Assembly (NCBI GenBank): GCA_028293265.1
Contig: JAQGPB010000069.1
Span: forward strand, 1-10,531
Source: Pedosphaera sp.
GTDB taxonomy: Bacteria; Verrucomicrobiota; Verrucomicrobiae; Limisphaerales; Pedosphaeraceae
Reading direction: 5' to 3'
DNA: 10,531 bases
The number at the start of each line of letters is the position of its first letter. Position 1 is the first letter of the stretch. The position numbers were made by a program, and so were the translations under genes. A model generated the notes under the pieces. It was not told where the DNA came from. It ran no database searches and saw only the letters and a program-made list of their open reading frames with translations. This document shows positions 6,591-10,531 of the stretch, in pieces.

Positions 6591-6630
6591 ATCTGCGTTT
6601 ATCAGCGTTCATCTGCGATTGAATTATTCC
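6591..6630. repeat. decamer-type intergenic repeat, copy 2
   Basis: Three in-register 10-bp units lie at 6591 (ATCTGCGTTT), 6601 (ATCAGCGTTC) and 6611, followed by an A/T-rich tail. It aligns over 40 bp with 848-887 in the same orientation. It lies in the 111-bp gap between two convergent genes (stops at 6535 and 6647). No intrinsic terminator hairpin with a T-run is visible in this gap, so the repeat is the only structured element there. Confidence 0.55.
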
Positions 6631-6646
6631 GGGTCAGACTGCCCCC

Positions 6647-7771
6647 TCAGCAAACGGTTTTCAATTCACTCAAATCATTTTTCGCATCAAATTTGAGCAG
6701 ACAAAAATCTGCCCATTGGCCCACTTTGAAACCGCCGGGCAAACCCATCATCAGCGCCGGCGTGTGTGAAAACCGCGCCCACACCTCCTGCCACGGACAG
6801 CCCAGCATCTGCGCCGCGCGGAAAACCCCGTCGCACGGACGCAACGCCGAACCGGCGAAGTTGCTCTTGCCCGGCTGCCGCACGATTTGATCCGCACCCA
6901 CCTCCACTTCCAACGCGCCCAACCGATAACTTCCCGGCCCCGCTCCCGCCGCCGCCATCGCGTCGCTCGTGTAATAAATTGATTCCGGTTTCAACTCCCG
7001 GTGCATCAGACGAAACAACGCATCCGACACATGAATCCGGTCGGGAATCAAACTCACTGTCAGCCCCGGCGTTTCAAACACGCGCCACAGGATATTGTCG
7101 TGCCGGTCCAGTTCGTGCGGACAGCCGTTGCCCAGATGCGTAAAACCCGTCGCCCCCGCCCGGACCGCGCCACGCAAAATTTCCGCCGACGCATTCGTGT
7201 GCCCCAGGCTGATTTTGATTCCCAGTGAAACCGCCAGCGCGATCGCCTCCAAGGCTCCCGCGCGTTCGGGCGCCATCGTCAACAGCAACGGCTCCGCGCC
7301 AGTGATCGCGCGCAATTCGCGAATATGCGTCGGCGTGGGATCAAGCATCAGCGCCGGATCATGCGCCCCGTGAAATCCCGGTTCCCCCGAAAGAAACGGC
7401 CCTTCGACATGCCAGCCCACAATGGCCGCCTGCAACTCTGGCGATTGCGAACGCAACCTCCTCAAATGCCGCAATCGCGCCTTAAGTTTCCCCCATTCAT
7501 CAGTGATCAGCGTGAGTAAAAAACGTGTGCAACCCGCCGCCCGCAATTGCCGCGTCGCCGTGAGCAAATCGCCCGCGCTCAAACCATCCTGTTGAAAATC
7601 AATCCCGCCAAAACCATTGATCTGCAAATCCAGCAATCCCGGCGCCAGCCATGCGTCATCAGTTGCCGGACCCTCCGCCGGTTCCAAATCTGTGATGACT
7701 CCATCCCGCCAAAGCACCCGCACCGTTTGACCGGTCGCAAAATGCCGCGCGCAAATTTCTCCGTCGCTCAT
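6647..7771 (-). CDS. nagA: NagA-like N-acetylglucosamine-6-phosphate deacetylase (divergent sub-type)
   Basis: This is an amidohydrolase-superfamily protein. NagA removes acetate from GlcNAc-6-phosphate in amino-sugar and cell-wall recycling, in the cytoplasm. I use the ATG at 7771 (374 residues; E. coli NagA has 382) rather than the TTG two codons earlier. Motifs are PGLLDLQINGFGG (44-56), where Gln replaces the first HxH pair as in E. coli NagA. They continue with WHVEGPFLSG (120-129, metal-ligand Glu123), SLGHTNAS (188-195, His191), THLGN (211-215, His212), DRIHVSD (244-250), TSDAMAAAG (268-276, catalytic Asp270) and NFAGSAL (304-310). The usual 'N-A-M-x(3)-HR' continuation after THL is replaced by GNGCPHELDRHDN, so phosphate or sugar binding may differ. 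It stands alone, convergent with the GYF_2 cluster, with no nagB or transporter beside it. The deacetylase call is likely; the exact substrate is uncertain. Confidence 0.82.
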   Translation of the reverse strand: MSDGEICARHFATGQTVRVLWRDGVITDLEPAEGPATDDAWLAPGLLDLQINGFGGIDFQQDGLSAGDLLTATRQLRAAGCTRFLLTLITDEWGKLKARLRHLRRLRSQSPELQAAIVGWHVEGPFLSGEPGFHGAHDPALMLDPTPTHIRELRAITGAEPLLLTMAPERAGALEAIALAVSLGIKISLGHTNASAEILRGAVRAGATGFTHLGNGCPHELDRHDNILWRVFETPGLTVSLIPDRIHVSDALFRLMHRELKPESIYYTSDAMAAAGAGPGSYRLGALEVEVGADQIVRQPGKSNFAGSALRPCDGVFRAAQMLGCPWQEVWARFSHTPALMMGLPGGFKVGQWADFCLLKFDAKNDLSELKTVC

Positions 7772-7798
7772 CGGCAATCAGTGTTTGGGAAAACGGAA

Positions 7799-7848
7799 AG
7801 GATTTACAGGATTTTTTCGCTCAAAGGTTGCAAAGGGAGCAAAGCAAA
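7799..7848. repeat. 9-bp unit intergenic repeats
   Basis: Two arrays with a 9-bp period lie side by side: AGGATTTAC (7799) with AGGATTTTT (7808), and CAAAGGTTG (7822) with CAAAGGGAG (7831) and CAAAGCAAA (7840). They sit in the 154-bp divergent gap between the nagA-like gene (start 7771) and the metallopeptidase-like gene (start 7926). No clear promoter with normal -35/-10 spacing is visible in the rest of the gap. Confidence 0.5.
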
Positions 7849-7925
7849 AGGGGGATGTGAAGTTCTGAAAACTCAATGCGCGATTTGCTTGCCATCCGGC
7901 ATCCTATCGTCTCAACTTCATCCGT

Positions 7926-8528
7926 ATGGGCCTTTCCCTTAGGAAGACAAGATTCAAAGCCGCCATGTGCATCCATTTCCTTAGGAGTTTACCTGCCATA
8001 GCTCTCGATCAATTATGTTCTTGTTTATGTCCCAAGGTGATCGTCAAGGGAATCCGGGTGGTGGATATCAATTCACGCACGCGTGCTGCTTTTGCAAGCG
8101 CAATTGAAAGCGCCTTGGAATTGATCGAAAAGACCGACATTTCCCTTTTCAAAAGAACAAAGAAAGAAATCCTCCGTATTGATCACTTGCCTTGCGGCGG
8201 GGCACATTACTCGCGGCACCTGAGGCAGTGCGTCATAGATTTGGACAAACTTATTGGCAACACCAATGACGAGAAAAGCGCACATTCAAGATTAGCCGTC
8301 ACCATAGTCCACGAGGCCACCCATGGGTATCTTTACAGCCGAGGCATTTACTATGCCAAATCAAATCATTGGCGCGTGGAGAGAATCTGCATCAAGGAAC
8401 AGAACAGATTCGCCCGAATGGTGGGCTTCGAAGAATATCCTTTTGAAAGTTACCAACACCCTCCATTTTCAAGGCGTTTTGAAGAGTTCAAGCGAGACGT
8501 AGCCAGAGTCTGGAAAGGTGGCAAGTAA
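7926..8528 (+). CDS. orphan HEATH-motif putative zinc metallopeptidase
   Basis: This 200-residue protein carries LAVTIVHEATHGYLYSRGI (123-141), a textbook HExxH zinc site (H129, E130, H133) preceded by a hydrophobic strand or helix. About 20 residues on, VERICIKEQNRF (151-162) contains Glu152 and Glu158, either of which could be the third ligand of a gluzincin. The N-terminal half has a possible strand (KVIVKGIRVVDIN, 37-49) and a helix (about 53-70). I recognise no named family. The first 35 residues contain several Cys and have no family look; starts at 7965 or further in are possible. An AGGAG at 7983-7987 is followed by no usual start codon in this frame. Base composition is lower than its neighbours: three sampled 60-base lines give 81/180 G+C, against 39/60 in one nagA line. 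This could reflect transfer. Flanked by convergent and divergent genes, it is its own transcription unit. Confidence 0.75.
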   Translation: MGLSLRKTRFKAAMCIHFLRSLPAIALDQLCSCLCPKVIVKGIRVVDINSRTRAAFASAIESALELIEKTDISLFKRTKKEILRIDHLPCGGAHYSRHLRQCVIDLDKLIGNTNDEKSAHSRLAVTIVHEATHGYLYSRGIYYAKSNHWRVERICIKEQNRFARMVGFEEYPFESYQHPPFSRRFEEFKRDVARVWKGGK

Positions 8529-8621
8529 TTCTTTATAGCTTCAGGCTGCCATAGGCACCTTCCACAGGCGGGTGTTGACCATCTTGCCAATCGTGAAGCC
8601 TTAAACTCGCTTCCTTCGAGG

Positions 8622-8641
8622 CCTTTACAAAAGGGTTTTTC
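8622..8641 (+). terminator. possible weak terminator after the HEATH gene
   Basis: CCTTT (8622-8626) pairs with AAAGG (8630-8634) over a 3-base loop and is followed by a five-T run (8636-8640). The stem is short and A/T-rich, and it lies about 95 bp after the metallopeptidase stop, so this is a weak call. The rest of the 8529-8666 gap between the two convergent genes shows nothing I can define. Confidence 0.25.
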
Positions 8642-8666
8642 TCTAAAGCTGCATCATGCCCAAACT

Positions 8667-9614
8667 TTATTTCCCCGGCTCACCACTCACCACCCGCACC
8701 CCGCCCGGCGGAGCTGGCGCAACCGCCCTTCTTTTCGGCCCCTTCGGATCCAGATTTTTCTCCAAATCTTCCGGCGTCACCATTGACTGCACGCCATCGG
8801 GCGGCACTTCGCCTTTGGCAATCCAGACAATCGAGTTCAATACCAGCTTGCGAAAATTATCATTGCCCCAGTTTTTGTGATAATGCGCGCCGGTAAAACC
8901 AAAACCGCGCCCGCCATCCGGCCGCTCGTATGCCCACGACACAATTTGCGGCATCCCCTTGTGCGCCTTCAATTCCTCGGGATTGCCGCTGTGCGCCGCG
9001 TCCGTCCCTTTCATCGCGCTCTCGGGCGGCACCGCGCTCAACAGCGGCGTGACGTGCTCGTTCTGAAACCGCATGTAATAATACCATTCGTCCTTGATGG
9101 TGAAAGGCTTCACCCCGCGCGTGGCCGGATGTTCCGCGAACCCCGTAAAATCCGCCTGCCAATTTGGATTAAGCGACCAGAAAGTTTCAAAATAACCACC
9201 GATCCAATTCAGCCATTCCTTCCCGCCCTTGTCTGGCGGCACTTCCACCGCGTAATGGATGCATCCCAGGCCCACACCGCGCTTCATTGCCGCTCCCAAC
9301 TGCGCGAGCCGGTCTTCCTGGATCGCCAGATGCCCCGGACCGCCGTCCATGTAAAGCACGATCGCATCCGCGCCATCAAATACATTCGCCTCCGTGGGCC
9401 AGCCGTTCGTGTAAGCCACCGCCTCGATGCCGGAAACATCATTCAGGCATCTCGTCAAAAGCAGAACACCCGCGTTGTGCTCATGTTCGCCCGGCCCATG
9501 GCTCGGCTTGCCCGCGATCAGGACAATTTTCTTCTTCCCTGCGGCCAACACCTCCGTGGTGCCGGCCAAAATTGCGACGATCGCCAGCAACGCAACCATT
9601 CTCAAAAGTTTCAT
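8667..9614 (-). CDS. secreted ThuA-like domain protein
   Basis: This 315-residue protein has a signal peptide (KLLR, hydrophobic 7-18, likely cut after LAA at about 25) and a ThuA-like (trehalose-utilisation, class I glutamine-amidotransferase-like fold) domain. Motifs are KKIVLIAGKPSHGPGEHEHN (28-47), DAIVLYMDGGPGH (83-95), GVGLGCIHYAVE (113-124, Cys118 at the nucleophile-elbow position), DEWYYYMRF (175-183) and GRGFGFTGAHYHKNWGND (235-252). The family pattern ends around NSIVWIAKGEVP (260-271). The tail (272-315) is Pro/Lys-rich and lacks recognisable structure. ThuA family proteins are linked to disaccharide catabolism, but their reaction is not settled. The start lies 4 bp after the stop of the DUF1080 gene, so the two are almost certainly one transcript. 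An exported location is inferred from the signal peptide. Family assignment is firm; the substrate is unknown. Confidence 0.93.
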   Translation of the reverse strand: MKLLRMVALLAIVAILAGTTEVLAAGKKKIVLIAGKPSHGPGEHEHNAGVLLLTRCLNDVSGIEAVAYTNGWPTEANVFDGADAIVLYMDGGPGHLAIQEDRLAQLGAAMKRGVGLGCIHYAVEVPPDKGGKEWLNWIGGYFETFWSLNPNWQADFTGFAEHPATRGVKPFTIKDEWYYYMRFQNEHVTPLLSAVPPESAMKGTDAAHSGNPEELKAHKGMPQIVSWAYERPDGGRGFGFTGAHYHKNWGNDNFRKLVLNSIVWIAKGEVPPDGVQSMVTPEDLEKNLDPKGPKRRAVAPAPPGGVRVVSGEPGK

Positions 9615-9618
9615 GATT

Positions 9619-10359
9619 TTATTCGAGGGTCTTGACCCGGATATTTTTGAACTGCGCCATCATTGGGTGGCCCGCATGAAGCTGCAGCGCGAGAATGCCC
9701 GACTTCGCCGCCTTGGCTTCTTCCTCGTCCGTCACATCCACCGTGACATGCCCGTTCACAATTTGGGTCAGATGATTGCCCTTCGCGATGATGATGTAAT
9801 CGTTCCAGTCTCCCTGTTTCACCGAGGCCTGGATTGCCGCCGAATCGCCGGTAGATCCCACCACATTGATCTTGCCATCCGCGCCGATGACCACCTTTTC
9901 GCCGCGCTTGGCGAGAATGCCGCGCGCCTTTTCCTCGTAAAGAATCCCTGTATAATTCGGCCCCGCTTCCATGTCCGCCTGGTAACCGGACACCACCCAA
10001 TAGCTCGCTTTAAAAATTTTGCTGCGATATTGCACGCCTGAATTCGCAAAACCCGCCGCATCACCCGGCACCAATTTGAACTGGCAGCGCAGCTCAAAAT
10101 CCGCCACCACCCCGTTGGTCCAGATCAAAAAGGTATTTTCCTTGGCCGGATGCTCCATCGTGGTCTGGCCAACAATCGCGCCGTCTTTGACGGACCATAA
10201 ATCAGGACTGCCGTCCCACCCTTTCAAATCTTTGCCGTCGAAAATGGATTTGAACCCAGTCTCGCTGGCTTGCGGAACCAAAGGATCAGCCAGGATGGGT
10301 AAGGTTTGAACATACCACGCGGCGCTCAGCGCCAGCACGGCAAGCATTTTGTTTTTCAT
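9619..10359 (-). CDS. secreted DUF1080 (3-keto-disaccharide hydrolase family) protein
   Basis: This 246-residue protein has an N-terminal signal peptide (MKNK, hydrophobic 5-22, probable cut after LAD or nearby) and one DUF1080 concanavalin-like beta-sandwich domain. Motifs are FKSIFDGKDLKGW (36-48), W-x-VKDGAIVGQ (55-65), FELRCQFKL (88-96), NSGVQYRS (106-113), YQADM (126-130), GDWNDYIIIAKGN (183-195) and GILALQLHAGHPMMAQFKNI (221-240). The family, now often called 3-keto-disaccharide hydrolase, cleaves or binds oxidised sugars, and members are very numerous in Verrucomicrobiota and Planctomycetota. The start is the first Met, giving a normal signal peptide; the leader is A/T-rich without a Shine-Dalgarno. 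It lies between an unidentified gene ending 47 bp upstream and the ThuA-like gene 4 bp downstream, which suggests a sugar-catabolic operon. Substrate unknown. Confidence 0.93.
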   Translation of the reverse strand: MKNKMLAVLALSAAWYVQTLPILADPLVPQASETGFKSIFDGKDLKGWDGSPDLWSVKDGAIVGQTTMEHPAKENTFLIWTNGVVADFELRCQFKLVPGDAAGFANSGVQYRSKIFKASYWVVSGYQADMEAGPNYTGILYEEKARGILAKRGEKVVIGADGKINVVGSTGDSAAIQASVKQGDWNDYIIIAKGNHLTQIVNGHVTVDVTDEEEAKAAKSGILALQLHAGHPMMAQFKNIRVKTLE

Positions 10360-10406
10360 AAATTGAAAAATTGGTTTGTTAAATCTTCGACGCCATCCCG
10401 CTTCGC

Positions 10407-10531
10407 CTACTTCAAAGCCTTCTTCAAAAACTTCACGCCCTTCACCGCGATTTCATTCCGCGTCGGCTCCATCCGCCGCCAGATCGCCGCCGCCCGCGCG
10501 ATCACCTTGACATCCGTCGTGAAAGATTCAA
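10407..10531 (-). CDS. C-terminal end of an unidentified protein (5' part outside window)
   Basis: Reading the minus strand from 10531, one frame is open for 40 codons and stops with TAG at 10407-10409. The visible tail is basic and probably helical: ESFTTDVKVIARAAAIWRR, then MEPTRNEIAVKG, ending KFLKKALK. Codon use matches the other genes here, and the 47-bp gap to the DUF1080 start plus the same strand suggest the same operon. The fragment is too short to assign a family. By context a sugar-acting enzyme or oxidoreductase is plausible, but I do not claim one. Confidence 0.6.
   Translation of the reverse strand, partial: ESFTTDVKVIARAAAIWRRMEPTRNEIAVKGVKFLKKALK

Noticed and set aside
7885..7910. 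Promoter TTGCTT / TATCGT ahead of the HEATH gene
   Set aside because: Spacing between the hexamers is only 14 bases, too short for a normal sigma-70 promoter.
8877..9635. 252-codon plus-strand reading frame over the ThuA-like gene
   Set aside because: Antisense to a gene with signal peptide and ThuA motifs; antisense product lacks any domain.

Overview
This is a GC-rich bacterial chromosome segment that most resembles a heterotrophic soil or freshwater member of the Verrucomicrobiota (Pedosphaera/Limisphaerales type). A planctomycete-like relative is possible. The assignment rests on gene content: several GYF_2-domain membrane proteins, a secreted ThuA-like protein beside a secreted DUF1080 (3-keto-disaccharide hydrolase family) protein, a NagA-like amidohydrolase of an unusual sub-type, and short-unit repeats between genes. 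No rRNA, tRNA, CRISPR array, transposase or phage gene is visible, and no marker gene fixes the taxonomy.

Layout. (1) 1-2183, minus strand: a MacA-type periplasmic adaptor followed by its MacB/LolD-type ABC ATPase, which runs off the left edge. The 140-bp gap between them holds two hairpins and a decamer repeat. (2) 2242-3276, plus strand: trpD, divergent from macA, with no other trp gene in view. (3) 3423-6535, plus strand: a run of five small membrane-protein genes. These are GYF_2+DUF4190, GYF_2+three or four TM helices, DUF2752, GYF_2+multi-helix domain, and a 124-residue two-TM protein. (4) 6647-7771, minus strand: a divergent nagA-like gene converging on the GYF cluster. (5) 7926-8528, plus strand: an orphan HEATH-motif putative zinc metallopeptidase with clearly lower GC than its neighbours. 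(6) 8667-10531, minus strand: a catabolic operon of an unidentified gene (C-terminal 40 codons only), a secreted DUF1080 protein and a secreted ThuA-like protein.

How the genes relate. macA and the ATPase belong to one tripartite efflux pump. The ThuA-like and DUF1080 genes are 4 bp apart and both encode signal peptides, so they probably act together outside the cytoplasm on sugar derivatives. The most distinctive unit is the GYF_2 cluster. Three paralogues share a collinear, gap-free N-terminal GYF_2 domain of about 53 residues, each followed by a proline-containing linker and then a different membrane module. They are interleaved with DUF2752 and a small two-TM protein. Its function is unknown, and it is the best candidate here for an undescribed membrane system.

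Three families of short-period intergenic repeats (7-, 9- and 10-bp units) occupy most of the gaps. One heptamer array runs directly into a start codon. Convincing Shine-Dalgarno sequences are nearly absent, so several starts were chosen by paralogue alignment or spacing. No gene-free stretch exceeds 300 bases.
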